A DNA stretch of 64,000 bases. Source: JAGXLC01 sp041686375. GTDB taxonomy: Bacteria > Bacteroidota > Bacteroidia > Bacteroidales > UBA12077. The notes under the pieces were generated by a model. It saw only the letters and a program-made list of their open reading frames with translations, was not told where the DNA came from and made no database searches. The stretch lies in contig JAWLEB010000003.1 in assembly GCA_041686375.1 (NCBI GenBank), forward strand, positions 1-64,000, written 5' to 3'. Positions 9,154 through 18,304 of this stretch are shown here, one piece after another. The translations under genes and the position numbers were made by a program. How positions within the stretch are numbered: position 1 is the first letter of the stretch; every line of letters begins with the position of its first letter.

Positions 9154-10068
9154 ATGAGGAGAGAAATCATAAACATTGACGAAGAGAAATGTGACGGATG
9201 CGGATTATGCATTCCTAATTGTCATGAGGGTGCTTTGCAGTTGATAGACGGAAAGGCGAGACTCATAAGTGATCTTATGTGTGACGGGCTTGGTGCATGT
9301 ATTGGTCATTGCCCAAAAGATGCAATCACCATACAAGAACGTGAAGCAGAACCATATGATGAGGAGAAAGTTATGGAAGATATGATTCCTAAAGGTAAAA
9401 GCACGATAATTGCGCATCTTAAACATTTGAAAGATTATAAAGAGTTTGGATACATGAAACAGGGAATGAATTATCTGAAGGGGAAGGAAAAGGAGCTGGA
9501 TTTTGACTTGAATGAAGTAATTGAAGCTGTTCATTCTGCTGGTCAGGAGCAAGAAACAGTAACAGAAAATCATGAGGATGAAGAAGAATGTGGTAATGGC
9601 CATGCCAGGGGAGGTTGTCCGGGTAGCATGTCCAAATCCTTTGACCAGGTTTCTGAGATACAAAACACAGAATTAACAGGTGTTCCTTCTGCGCTTAAAC
9701 ATTGGCCTGTTCAGATGCATTTAGTTAATCCTTCGTCACCTCATTATAAGGGGGCAGATTTACTTTTAGCTGCAGATTGTGTGGCCTATGCGATGGGGAA
9801 TTTTCATGCCAAATACCTGAAAGGAAAAGCATTGGCTATTGCTTGTCCTAAGCTGGATTCAAACAAAGAAGTATATGTACAGAAACTTATCGCACTTATG
9901 AATGAGACGAATATAAATACCCTGACAGTGATGAAGATGGAAGTTCCATGCTGTGGGGGAATTCTTCAGATGGCTCAAATGGCATCTGAATATGCTAAAC
10001 GAAAAGTGCCTGTAAAAGAGATTACTGTGGGAATTAGAGGAGATGTTCTTTCTGAATATTGGATTTAA
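9154..10068 (+). CDS. Ferredoxin-like iron-sulfur protein, partner of Hcp
   Basis: A 304-residue protein with an N-terminal double-cluster ferredoxin module. The first cluster has C13, C16, C19 and C23 (CDGCGLCIPNC). The second has C43, C49 and C53 but leucine at position 46 where the second cysteine is expected (CDGLGACIGHC), so it may hold a 3Fe-4S or a modified cluster. The C-terminal half contains further cysteines (CVAYA, ACPKLD, PCCGG) and no known catalytic motif. It lies 50 bp upstream of hcp on the same strand, suggesting one transcript and electron delivery to the hybrid cluster protein. The role is inferred from context. Confidence 0.8.
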   Translation: MRREIINIDEEKCDGCGLCIPNCHEGALQLIDGKARLISDLMCDGLGACIGHCPKDAITIQEREAEPYDEEKVMEDMIPKGKSTIIAHLKHLKDYKEFGYMKQGMNYLKGKEKELDFDLNEVIEAVHSAGQEQETVTENHEDEEECGNGHARGGCPGSMSKSFDQVSEIQNTELTGVPSALKHWPVQMHLVNPSSPHYKGADLLLAADCVAYAMGNFHAKYLKGKALAIACPKLDSNKEVYVQKLIALMNETNINTLTVMKMEVPCCGGILQMAQMASEYAKRKVPVKEITVGIRGDVLSEYWI

Positions 10069-10118
10069 TTAATTAACTTGTTATAAACTTAAACTTCACT
10101 TAAAAAAAGAAAATTATT

Positions 10119-11786
10119 ATGGATGCTAAAATGTTTTGTTTTCAATGTCAAGAAGCTTCAAAAGGTACGGGTTGTACCATTAAAGGTGTATGCGGCAAAT
10201 CTGACGAAGAGGCGAATTTAATGGACCTTTTAATTTATGTCATGAAAGGCATTTCAATTTTTACTCAAAAGGCCAGGGAACATAATGTAGATTATGATAA
10301 AAAATCTGTGGACAGGTTCATTCTTGATGGTCTGTTTACCACCATCACAAATGCAAACTTTGATAAAAATGCGATTACCGAATACATCAGAAAAGCGTTG
10401 GATCATCGTAATAGTGTAAGGAAGGCATTAATAGATGCTGGTGTCGAAATTAAAAATGATGAATTACATGATGCAGCAACCTGGCAAGGTTTCACACCCG
10501 ATGAATTTTTACGAAAAGGTGCTGCAATTGGGGTATTAGATACTGAAAATGAAGATATACGGTCATTGAGAGAATTAATAACTTACGGAGTTAAAGGTAT
10601 TGCAGCATACGGAGAACATGCTCATAACCTGGGGCACCAGAATGAAGATGTTTACAATTTCATACAGAATGCACTGGTTGCAACTACGGATGACAGTCTT
10701 AGCGCTGATGACCTTGTGAATTGGGTATTGGATACCGGAAAACATGGTGTTGATGTGATGGCATTACTGGATAAGGCAAACACTAGTGCTTATGGTCATC
10801 CTGAAATCAGTGAAGTGAATATAGGCGTTGGCAATCGCCCCGGAATTCTTATCAGCGGTCATGATATGAAGGATATGGAAGAGCTCCTGGAGCAAACAAA
10901 AGATTCTGGTGTCGATGTTTATACACATAGTGAAATGCTTCCTGCCAATTACTATCCTGCTTTCAAAAAGTATGATCATTTTGTAGGCAACTACGGTAAT
11001 TCTTGGTGGAAACAGAAGGAAGAGTTTGAGTCATTCAACGGGCCAATTCTTTTTACAACCAATTGTATTGTTCCACCCACGAAGAATGCTACCTACAAAG
11101 AAAGAATTTATACAACAGGAGCGTCCGGGCTCGAAGGCTGCATGCATATTCCCGGCAGAGAAGATGGTCGGCCAAAGGACTTTTCTCAAATTATAGAACA
11201 TGCTAAGAAATGCGATTCGCCGGAAGAAATTGAAACCGGTAAGATTGTTGGTGGATTTGCTCACAATCAAGTTGTTCAGCTTGCTGATAAAGTAGTGGAT
11301 GCCGTTAAGAATGGCTCTATTAAGAAATTCTTTGTAATGGCTGGATGTGACGGACGATTTAAGAGTCGTGAATATTATACACGTTTTGCTGAAGAATTAC
11401 CGGAAGATACTGTAATTTTGACTGCAGGTTGCGCAAAATACCGCTATAACAAGCTTCCTCTTGGTGATATCGGAGGCATTCCACGTGTACTGGATGCGGG
11501 TCAGTGCAACGATTCTTATTCATTAGCAGTTATTGCCTTGAAACTTAAAGAGATATTTGAGTTAAATGATATCAATGAATTGCCTATAGAATATAACATT
11601 GCATGGTATGAACAAAAAGCGGTTATTGTCTTGCTTGCCCTGCTGTATCTTGGCGTAAAAGACATTAAGCTGGGCCCGACATTGCCTGCATTTTTATCAC
11701 CCAATGTTGCGAATGTATTGGTAGAAAAATTTGGTATCAGCGGTATTAACACAGTAGAGGAAGATATGAAAGCAATGCTTGCATAA
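10119..11786 (+). CDS. hcp: Hybrid cluster protein (hydroxylamine reductase / NO reductase)
   Basis: A 555-residue Hcp. The N-terminus (MFCFQCQEASKGTGCTIKGVCG) gives C6, C9 and spaced C17/C23-type ligands of the proximal cluster in the short-spaced form of anaerobes. Hybrid-cluster ligands appear in HAHNLGHQ, TTNCIVPP, TGASGLEGCMHIPG, AGCDGR and AGCAKYRYNKL. The length fits the family's anaerobe class. Hcp acts in the cytoplasm against nitrosative stress: it reduces NO to N2O in E. coli, and hydroxylamine in vitro. The upstream ferredoxin is the probable electron donor. A strong terminator follows 41 bp after the stop. Confidence 0.95.
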   Translation: MDAKMFCFQCQEASKGTGCTIKGVCGKSDEEANLMDLLIYVMKGISIFTQKAREHNVDYDKKSVDRFILDGLFTTITNANFDKNAITEYIRKALDHRNSVRKALIDAGVEIKNDELHDAATWQGFTPDEFLRKGAAIGVLDTENEDIRSLRELITYGVKGIAAYGEHAHNLGHQNEDVYNFIQNALVATTDDSLSADDLVNWVLDTGKHGVDVMALLDKANTSAYGHPEISEVNIGVGNRPGILISGHDMKDMEELLEQTKDSGVDVYTHSEMLPANYYPAFKKYDHFVGNYGNSWWKQKEEFESFNGPILFTTNCIVPPTKNATYKERIYTTGASGLEGCMHIPGREDGRPKDFSQIIEHAKKCDSPEEIETGKIVGGFAHNQVVQLADKVVDAVKNGSIKKFFVMAGCDGRFKSREYYTRFAEELPEDTVILTAGCAKYRYNKLPLGDIGGIPRVLDAGQCNDSYSLAVIALKLKEIFELNDINELPIEYNIAWYEQKAVIVLLALLYLGVKDIKLGPTLPAFLSPNVANVLVEKFGISGINTVEEDMKAMLA

Positions 11787-11827
11787 TGGATCCTCAGTTA
11801 AAAATATGTGAATAAGAGAGATTAAAG

Positions 11828-11875
11828 ATGCTGGCTTATTCCGGGTATTAACCCAGAATAGCCAGTATTCTTTTA
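11828..11875 (+). terminator. Intrinsic terminator after hcp
   Basis: ATGCTGGCTTATTCCGGGT pairs with ACCCAGAATAGCCAGTAT around an ATTA loop, with one bulge and G-T pairs, followed by the T-rich TTCTTTTA. It closes the ferredoxin-hcp transcript before the cupin gene. Confidence 0.8.
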
Positions 11876-11903
11876 TATGTAAAACGTAAAAAAATATTTA
11901 TTT

Positions 11904-12242
11904 ATGAAGATTACCAGAGTAAAAGACGCAGAAGCAAGAAAAAATCCTCACGGTGTAGATGCCAGGAAACTTTATGATTCTGAACATGCCATGGTTACGC
12001 ATATAACATTGAAACCGGGAGAACAGCTCAAAAGACATATTACACCGGTAGATGTCTTTTTTTATGTGCTTGAAGGAAAAGGGATAATTGAAATCGGAGA
12101 TGAAAAAGAAGAAGTGGGAAAGGATTCTCTTATCGATAGTCCGGCTAAAATCCCCCATTGCTGGTACAATGAAAGTGATGCTGATTTACGGGTATTGGTT
12201 GCTAAAGTCCCGAAACCTAAAGAAGGGACAAAAATCATGTAA
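11904..12242 (+). CDS. Small single-domain cupin protein
   Basis: A 112-residue cupin_2 protein. The first cupin motif is visible as LKPGEQLKRHITPVDVFFYVLEGKGIIEIGDE (LKPGEQLKRHITP, then FYVLEGKGIIEIGDE), and the second as DSPAKIPHCWYNESD with its late histidine. Metal ligands would be H45 and neighbouring acidic residues in motif 1 and the histidine in motif 2. Function and substrate cannot be read from sequence: similar proteins are sugar- or small-molecule-binding or act as redox-linked sensors. It follows the hcp terminator and probably has its own promoter. It is convergent with yqeY. Confidence 0.75.
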   Translation: MKITRVKDAEARKNPHGVDARKLYDSEHAMVTHITLKPGEQLKRHITPVDVFFYVLEGKGIIEIGDEKEEVGKDSLIDSPAKIPHCWYNESDADLRVLVAKVPKPKEGTKIM

Positions 12243-12329
12243 CTCGTAATCCTGAGTTATTCAGCTTTTTTAAGTGAGCATTTAATATTCAGACAATTTT
12301 ATTTTGCAGGATTTGCTCATTTCTTTCTG

Positions 12330-12779
12330 TTATGATAGTAACTCCTTCACCTTAGCGGCAATAAGTTTCCCTTCTGCTTTACCTGCAAGCTGGCGTGAAG
12401 CTACTTCCATTACTTTCCCCATGTCTGCCATGGTTTTAGCTCCCGTTTCGTTTATAATATCTTTTATTATTTCTGTAAGCTCTTCGTCTGAAATAGGTTT
12501 AGGAAGATATTCCTGTATGGTTTCTGCTTCCATTTTTTCCTTTTCAGCAAGTTCTTGACGGTTTTGCTGATCGTAGATTTCTGCAGATTCTTTTCTTTGT
12601 TTCAAAAGTTTTTGAAGAATTTTAATCTCTTCTTCCTCCGAAATCTCTTTACTTGCACCTTTTGCCGTTTTCGCAATAGAAAGTGCAGTTTTTACAGACC
12701 TTAACACTTCAAGTCTTTCTTTGTCTTTATTCTTTAGTGCTTGTTTCAGGTCCGTTTCTATTTTTTTTTGAAGGCTCAT
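12330..12779 (-). CDS. GatB/YqeY domain protein
   Basis: With the start at 12779 (MSLQKKIETDLKQALKNKD) the protein has 149 residues, the normal YqeY length. A frame extending to 12842 adds 21 unlikely residues. The sequence is highly helical with the family's LRSVKTALSIAKT segment, an EEEEIKILQKLLKQRKES helix and the C-terminal GKVMEVASRQLAGKAEGKLI domain, shared with the tail of GatB and implicated in tRNA binding. The gene often follows ftsZ in Bacteroidota. Its exact role is unresolved. It is separated by 93 bp from the YbjQ-like gene and ends the minus-strand series. Confidence 0.9.
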   Translation of the reverse strand: MSLQKKIETDLKQALKNKDKERLEVLRSVKTALSIAKTAKGASKEISEEEEIKILQKLLKQRKESAEIYDQQNRQELAEKEKMEAETIQEYLPKPISDEELTEIIKDIINETGAKTMADMGKVMEVASRQLAGKAEGKLIAAKVKELLS

Positions 12780-12872
12780 ATCAATAATTTTTATTTTGTA
12801 TAAGTTACAAAAACATAACTTTACCACCCCAGAAATAACCAATGGAGCAAGCCAGATCTTTGTTTTTTTCTA

Positions 12873-13187
12873 CTATTGTAATTTAACTGCCGTTCCAAAA
12901 GCAAGGATTTCTGAAATGCCCTGTGTAATATTTGATGTTGTAAATCTTACATTAACAATGGCATCGGCATCAAGTTTTTGAGCTTCCTGTGTCATTTGCT
13001 CTATGGCATCTTGTCTTGTACGTGACAATAAGTTTGAGTATTCAGATACTTTTCCACCTGTAAAGTTTTTGAAAAATGCTACTATATCTCTTCCAAAAAA
13101 CCTTGCACGAGTGGAATTGCCTCTGACCATTCCGAGGCTTTCGGTTATTTCCTTACCATGCACATATTCTGTTGTTACAATAATCAT
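12873..13187 (-). CDS. YbjQ/UPF0145 family protein
   Basis: A 104-residue protein matching the YbjQ family. It begins with IIVTTEYVHGKEITESLG, followed by VRGNSTRARFFGRDI, a helix with LLSRTRQDAIEQM, and the DADAIVNVRFTTS block and AFGTAVKLQ end typical of this oligomeric beta-sheet fold, sometimes annotated as heavy-metal-binding. The biochemical role is unknown. It starts only 12 bp after the ftsZ stop on the same strand, so it is probably read through from the dcw transcript. Confidence 0.9.
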   Translation of the reverse strand: MIIVTTEYVHGKEITESLGMVRGNSTRARFFGRDIVAFFKNFTGGKVSEYSNLLSRTRQDAIEQMTQEAQKLDADAIVNVRFTTSNITQGISEILAFGTAVKLQ

Positions 13188-13199
13188 GCTGTTTGTTTT

Positions 13200-14666
13200 T
13201 TAATCTACATTATCGTGAAGATACGAATTATTTTCTTTCAATTTGGTTTTTTCTTCTTCATCATCTGATAATGTATACCGGCTTACTTTACTTGTTTTTG
13301 AATATTTTGGCTGTTCTATTTTTATCTTTTTTCTTTTATATGCCGGTTCATTCTCTAATGCCTCAATATTTTGTATGTTTTTAAGAGCATCATCACCCGG
13401 GTTTTCGCTATGTCCTTTGTTTTCTTTTAGACGTTCCATGACTTCCTCTTTGTCCAGCTTATGAGTGTGTTGACCGGTTAAGGTTTCTGATGATGTTTTG
13501 TTTTTTACTACGAAGTCTTCTTCTTCCCTGTCTTTTTTAAGGTCGAAATTCATTGTGCGTTGTTTAATTTCAAACTTTTCATCACCAGATTGATTTACTG
13601 TCTCTTGTTCTTGTCTGTTTTTCTGAGGTGTATCATCATCTAGCGTAACTTTCTTTTTTTGTTTTGTTTTCTTTGCATAGAGTTCCGGAATGCTGTTATC
13701 AGCAAATCCTGTTGCGACGATAGTGACACTAATATTTGCCCCAAGTCCTTCTTCCGTTCCTGTTCCCCAGATAATGTTAGGAGAGGATTCTACTTCATTG
13801 TATATAAAATCCATTATTTCACTAATTTCGTCCATTGTAATTTCTTCTGAGCCGGACGTTATGTTCAGGAGTATATTTTCTGTACCTCTGATGTCGTTAT
13901 CATTGAGTAGTGGCGAATTGAGTGCCAGTTCAACAGCTTTTTGAGCCCGGTTTTCTCCTTCGGCAATGCCGGTACCCATGATAGCCACACCGCTGTTAGT
14001 AAGGACAGTCTGTACATCAGCAAAATCCACATTAATATACCCAGGGACAGTTATTATCTCCGCAATACCTTTAGCTGCTGTTGCCAGGACATTATCTGCG
14101 TGTTCAAATGCTTCTGAAAGCTTCATATTTCCGCATACTTCACGTAGTTTTTCATTGTTAATGACAAGCAAAGAGTCAACATGTTCTCCTAACTCATGTA
14201 TCCCTTCTATGGCCTGACTTATACGCTTTGGTCCTTCGTAGCGGAAAGGAATGGTAACGATAGCTACGGTCAGTATACCTTGTTCTCTTGCAGCTTTGGC
14301 AATTACAGGGATTGCCCCTGTACCTGTTCCGCCTCCCATTCCTGCAGTCAGGAACACCATTTTTGTATTACTGCCCAAAATATCCATAACATCGTCCAGA
14401 TTTTCAATGGCGGCTTGTTTCCCTATTTCAGGCTTATTGCCTGCCCCACGACCTTCGGTAAGTGATTCGCCAAGTTGTATTTTTACAGCAACAGGGCTTT
14501 TTGACAATGCTTGTGCATCGGTATTGCAAACAACGAAGTTTACATCTTTAATACCTTCATTATGCATATGGTTGATAGCATTGCTTCCTCCTCCTCCGAT
14601 ACCAATCACTTTAATTATTGATGAGCGGTCAACGGGCAGATCGAAATTCATTAATTCTTCAGCCAT
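13200..14666 (-). CDS. ftsZ: Cell division GTPase FtsZ
   Basis: FtsZ polymerises into the division ring. The GTP-binding glycine motif GGGTGTGAIPV (preceded by GGMG), the early VIGIGGGGSNA and the NVDFADVQTVL synergy-loop region are all present. Residues beyond about 330 form the variable charged linker, then the conserved C-terminal peptide NEPAYKRKK, then a roughly 45-residue tail ending NNSYLHDNVD, characteristic of Bacteroidota FtsZ. The frame extends to 14693, but the start at 14666 (MAEELMNFDLP) gives 488 residues and matches family N-termini. It follows ftsA by 57 bp. Confidence 0.97.
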   Translation of the reverse strand: MAEELMNFDLPVDRSSIIKVIGIGGGGSNAINHMHNEGIKDVNFVVCNTDAQALSKSPVAVKIQLGESLTEGRGAGNKPEIGKQAAIENLDDVMDILGSNTKMVFLTAGMGGGTGTGAIPVIAKAAREQGILTVAIVTIPFRYEGPKRISQAIEGIHELGEHVDSLLVINNEKLREVCGNMKLSEAFEHADNVLATAAKGIAEIITVPGYINVDFADVQTVLTNSGVAIMGTGIAEGENRAQKAVELALNSPLLNDNDIRGTENILLNITSGSEEITMDEISEIMDFIYNEVESSPNIIWGTGTEEGLGANISVTIVATGFADNSIPELYAKKTKQKKKVTLDDDTPQKNRQEQETVNQSGDEKFEIKQRTMNFDLKKDREEEDFVVKNKTSSETLTGQHTHKLDKEEVMERLKENKGHSENPGDDALKNIQNIEALENEPAYKRKKIKIEQPKYSKTSKVSRYTLSDDEEEKTKLKENNSYLHDNVD

Positions 14667-14723
14667 AGTTATGTTGTTTTTGTTGTTGTACAATTTGTAA
14701 TAGTTAAAATGAGTATTAATCAG

Positions 14724-16046
14724 TTATATTTCAGCGTCATTTTCTTCAAAAATGTCGTTGAAAGCTTGTTTTAATTTACTTATGAAACCTTTCCTGTCTT
14801 GTTGTTCTTCCATTTCTTCCTCCATATCAAATGTTTCCTTATCCTTTCCTGACTCATTCTGCATGCTTGGGGAGTTTTTATCTTTGTTGATTTGGTTAAT
14901 TTCAAAGCCTTTTATAATAAGGCCTACACTGGTTGCAAACATTGGGTCATTCACAGCAGGATTGCTTTCTGATGCCAGCATAATATCCGGTTTACCTACT
15001 CTTACATCCATACCGGTTATGAATCTCACCAATTGAGGAAGATCTTTCAGCAGCGCACCGCCACCGGTAATTACAATGCCTGCACTCAGTCTTTCATAAT
15101 ATCCGGAATTTTCGATTTCGTAAAGCACAGCATTCAGGATTTCCTCCACACGCGATTGAATGATATAGGCCAGGCTTTTCAGGGAAATCTCTTTGGGCTC
15201 CCGACCGCTGATTCCCGGAATGGAAACCACTTCATCTTCTCTCGCCATATCTCCCAGGGAAGATCCATATTGAGTTTTTAGAGACTCAGCCTGTCTTTGC
15301 AGAATTGAGCAACCTTCTTTAATGTCTTTAGTGATAACATCCCCTCCAAAAGGTATAACAGCAGTATGACGGATGATGTCGTCATAGTATACGGCTACAT
15401 CTGTGGTTCCTCCCCCTATGTCAACGAGGGCTACACCAGCTTCCTTTTCATCTGCTGTAAGTACCGCTGCAGAGGAAGCCAAAGGCTCAAGAATAAGCTC
15501 GTTGAGCTTGAGGCCTGCTTTATTTATACATTTGCCGATGTTTCGTGCTGAGGTTATTTGTCCGATGACAATATGAAAATTAGCCTCTACACGCCGTCCA
15601 AGCATACCAACAGGGTTTTTGATGCCTGTTTCATTATCAACAATAAAATTTTGTGGAAGCACATGAATAATCTCTTCACCGACATCAATTGAAATGTTAT
15701 ACATTTCTTTGATGAGGTTTTCAATATCTTTTTTGGTTATTTCATCCTCCGAAGAATCTCTGTTTATATATCCTCTGTTCCGGATGGTTTTAATGTGCTG
15801 TCCTGCAATGCCTACGTAGACATCCGCAAAAACAGTTTCTGCATCGTTTTGAACCTGTTCTACAGTTCGTTTTATGGCATTTACGGTTTCATCGATATTC
15901 TGAACCACACCACGTTTAATTCCGCTTGATGGGGTTTTGCTTATTCCTAGAATTTCAATTCGCCCATTCTCTGTTTTCCTACCGACGATGGCAACAACTT
16001 TCGTTGTTCCGATATCAATTGCTGCGACAAGATTGTTTTCACTCAT
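14724..16046 (-). CDS. ftsA: Cell division protein FtsA
   Basis: An actin-like ATPase that tethers FtsZ to the membrane. The phosphate-1 loop AIDIGTTKVVAIVG (after MSENNLVA) and phosphate-2 VALVDIGGGTTDVAVY are present, as is the adenosine motif IVITGGGALLKDL. The C-terminus carries a charged linker and then GFISKLKQAFNDIF, an amphipathic helix of the type that binds the inner membrane. The start at 16046 gives 440 residues. The frame extends seven codons upstream into the intergenic space. The gene lies 5 bp from ftsQ, with ftsZ immediately downstream. Confidence 0.96.
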   Translation of the reverse strand: MSENNLVAAIDIGTTKVVAIVGRKTENGRIEILGISKTPSSGIKRGVVQNIDETVNAIKRTVEQVQNDAETVFADVYVGIAGQHIKTIRNRGYINRDSSEDEITKKDIENLIKEMYNISIDVGEEIIHVLPQNFIVDNETGIKNPVGMLGRRVEANFHIVIGQITSARNIGKCINKAGLKLNELILEPLASSAAVLTADEKEAGVALVDIGGGTTDVAVYYDDIIRHTAVIPFGGDVITKDIKEGCSILQRQAESLKTQYGSSLGDMAREDEVVSIPGISGREPKEISLKSLAYIIQSRVEEILNAVLYEIENSGYYERLSAGIVITGGGALLKDLPQLVRFITGMDVRVGKPDIMLASESNPAVNDPMFATSVGLIIKGFEINQINKDKNSPSMQNESGKDKETFDMEEEMEEQQDRKGFISKLKQAFNDIFEENDAEI

Positions 16047-16051
16047 TTTAA

Positions 16052-16846
16052 CTATCTTTTTGTACAAATTATTTGATTATCGTATTTTAAATTTATATAG
16101 AGGTATTGATTCCATCCCACATTGTTGAGCCCTTTTCTGTAGAAGGCCTTTAGATTACGGAATTTTTCCCGATAATTTTCAAATGGACCAAATTTAATAA
16201 CATGAGCTCCTACACGTGGGATTATTTCGTATTCATCTTTTTCATTAACATAGATTTGTTCAATCTGTGACATCCAGAATGGGTCTTTATTTATGAACTT
16301 TGCCATTTCTAAAAGGTTGCACAGGATGCCACTGTTATTATTTTCGTTTTTATTTTGGCTGCAATTTATCCTATTGGTTTTTGCCGGTTCAAAAGATTCC
16401 TTTATGTTTCCGTTTGCAATTAACACATGCGAGGTATATCTGCCTTTTGAGGGGACTATAGCTCCCTCTTTGTCAATAAAATAGTTCTGTCCCTTCCTGT
16501 TAGCTATACGAATAATCGGATTTCTCTGGTTAATTTTAATGTTAAGGTCTCCATCTGAAGTGAAGTAGACTTCAGTGTTTTTAACCACAGGATTCTCAGT
16601 CAGTGTTTTTTCAAGATACTGAATATTGATGTTTTTTACGGGATGCCCGAGTACTTTCATATCAAGGTCATGAATATAATCATTGACTTCCTCCCTTGTT
16701 AGTATTTCATCCACTGTACTGTCAACAATATGTACATTAATCTGGCTGCAGATGGTATTACCCCTCTTTTCGCCCACAAAGGAGAGAGTTATAGCCAGGT
16801 ATAAAAATATACCTCCCCAGATCCCTATGTGCTTTAATTTCTTCAT
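16052..16846 (-). CDS. ftsQ: Cell division protein FtsQ
   Basis: A 264-residue single-pass membrane protein: a short basic cytoplasmic tail, a membrane helix at about 8-24 (IWGGIFLYLAITLSFVG), then a periplasmic POTRA-like segment (DSTVDEILTREEVNDYI and KNINIQYLEKTL, about 40-90) and the FtsQ/DivIB beta domain with FIDKEGAIVP and VIKFGPFENYREKF. It links early and late divisome parts with FtsL. Its start overlaps the stop of murC by 4 bp (ATGA). Identity rests on topology, POTRA features and position before ftsA, since FtsQ is poorly conserved. Confidence 0.9.
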   Translation of the reverse strand: MKKLKHIGIWGGIFLYLAITLSFVGEKRGNTICSQINVHIVDSTVDEILTREEVNDYIHDLDMKVLGHPVKNINIQYLEKTLTENPVVKNTEVYFTSDGDLNIKINQRNPIIRIANRKGQNYFIDKEGAIVPSKGRYTSHVLIANGNIKESFEPAKTNRINCSQNKNENNNSGILCNLLEMAKFINKDPFWMSQIEQIYVNEKDEYEIIPRVGAHVIKFGPFENYREKFRNLKAFYRKGLNNVGWNQYLYINLKYDNQIICTKR

Positions 16847-18231
16847 GCTTTTATTTTATTTTCCAGCATTTCCTGAATCGGTTTTACTGTTTGATCAATG
16901 TCACCGGCTCCCATAGTTAACAATATGTCTATATTTTTAGTTTTTAGCACTTCAGTTAAGTTTTTTTTATCCGTAAGGGTAACGGGTATATTTTTCATTT
17001 TTTCCGTTATTAATTCTGATGTTACTCCTTCCATAGGCTCTTCTCGTGCTGGATATATGTCGAGTATAATTGCTTCGTCCAGATTTTCAAGGCTTTGTGC
17101 AAATTCTGGCGCCAGCATCTTTGTCCTTGAGTAGAGATGAGGCTGAAATACGCCCAGCAATTTTCTTTCGGGATACATCTTTCTTACAGAATGAATTGTG
17201 TATTTTATTTCCTCCGGATGATGCGCATAATCATCGATATATAGCATATTGTCACGATTTAAGCGGATATCAAAACGGCGCTCGATACCTTCAAATTTTG
17301 ATAAGCTATTGATAATCATTGAATGATCGAGATTGTAAAGGTATGCGACACTAAGAGCAGCAATGGCATTTTCGAGATTAACCAATCCCGGAATTGGGAG
17401 GGTTAAATTTTTTAATGTTTCATAGGGTGTTACAAAATCAAAAGAATAGCATCCTTCTTTTATTGAGATATTTTCAGCGTGAAAATCAGAATTTTTCTCC
17501 AGCGAATAGGTATATCTCTCAATTTTCTGATTAGAAGTGATGATTAGTTCGGCATTCTTGTGTTTTAATATTTTTCCGTTTTTAGATACTTTGGTTATGA
17601 ATTCTGAGAATGCCTGTTTTATTTCATCATGTGTTTTATAAATATCAAGATGATCCGGATCAATTGATGTAATTACCGCCATATCAGGATTAAGGTAGAG
17701 GAAAGACCGGTCAAATTCATCAGCTTCCGCAATAAGGATATCGCTTTCTTTATTTAATACCAGGTTGCTGTTAAAATTTTTTGATATTCCTCCAATAAAT
17801 GCATTGCACCCGATTGTGTTATTATGGAACAGATGAGCCAACAAGGCGGATACACTGGTTTTTCCGTGAGTACCAGCCACGGCTATGCATGTTTTATTTT
17901 TTGAGATTAGTCCCAAGACTTCTGATCTTTTCCTAATGGTATAGCCATTATCATGGAAAAAATTAAGCTCTTTATGGTGGGAGGGTATGGCAGGAGTTAC
18001 AATAACCAGGGTGCTTTTCTTATTTTCAGTAAAAATAGAGGGGATTAAATTGGGCTCGTCTTCATAATGTATTATAATGCCCTCTTTCTCCAGTTCCTTC
18101 GTTAAAGGTTTGGATACCTTGTCATAGCCTCCTATTTCCATCCCCTGGGTTTTGAAATACCGGGCGAGGGCACTCATTCCAATACCTCCAATACCTAAAA
18201 AATATACGTATTTAAATTTGTTAATGTTCAT
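16843..18231 (-). CDS. murC: UDP-N-acetylmuramate--L-alanine ligase
   Basis: MurC adds L-alanine to UDP-MurNAc, the first amino-acid step of peptidoglycan precursor synthesis in the cytoplasm. The sequence has the N-terminal nucleotide-sugar motif YFLGIGGIGMSALARYF, the ATP P-loop AVAGTHGKTSVSALLAHL, EADEFDRSFL and DDYAHHPEEI, all diagnostic of MurC. Its 462 residues are normal for the family. It lies 73 bp downstream of murG and overlaps ftsQ. Confidence 0.97.
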   Translation of the reverse strand: MNINKFKYVYFLGIGGIGMSALARYFKTQGMEIGGYDKVSKPLTKELEKEGIIIHYEDEPNLIPSIFTENKKSTLVIVTPAIPSHHKELNFFHDNGYTIRKRSEVLGLISKNKTCIAVAGTHGKTSVSALLAHLFHNNTIGCNAFIGGISKNFNSNLVLNKESDILIAEADEFDRSFLYLNPDMAVITSIDPDHLDIYKTHDEIKQAFSEFITKVSKNGKILKHKNAELIITSNQKIERYTYSLEKNSDFHAENISIKEGCYSFDFVTPYETLKNLTLPIPGLVNLENAIAALSVAYLYNLDHSMIINSLSKFEGIERRFDIRLNRDNMLYIDDYAHHPEEIKYTIHSVRKMYPERKLLGVFQPHLYSRTKMLAPEFAQSLENLDEAIILDIYPAREEPMEGVTSELITEKMKNIPVTLTDKKNLTEVLKTKNIDILLTMGAGDIDQTVKPIQEMLENKIKA

Positions 18232-18304
18232 AAGTTCATTTTTGTTAACTCATTATCTTACTTCCTTCGTAATTTTTTACTTCCATGACATATACCCTGC
18301 ACAA

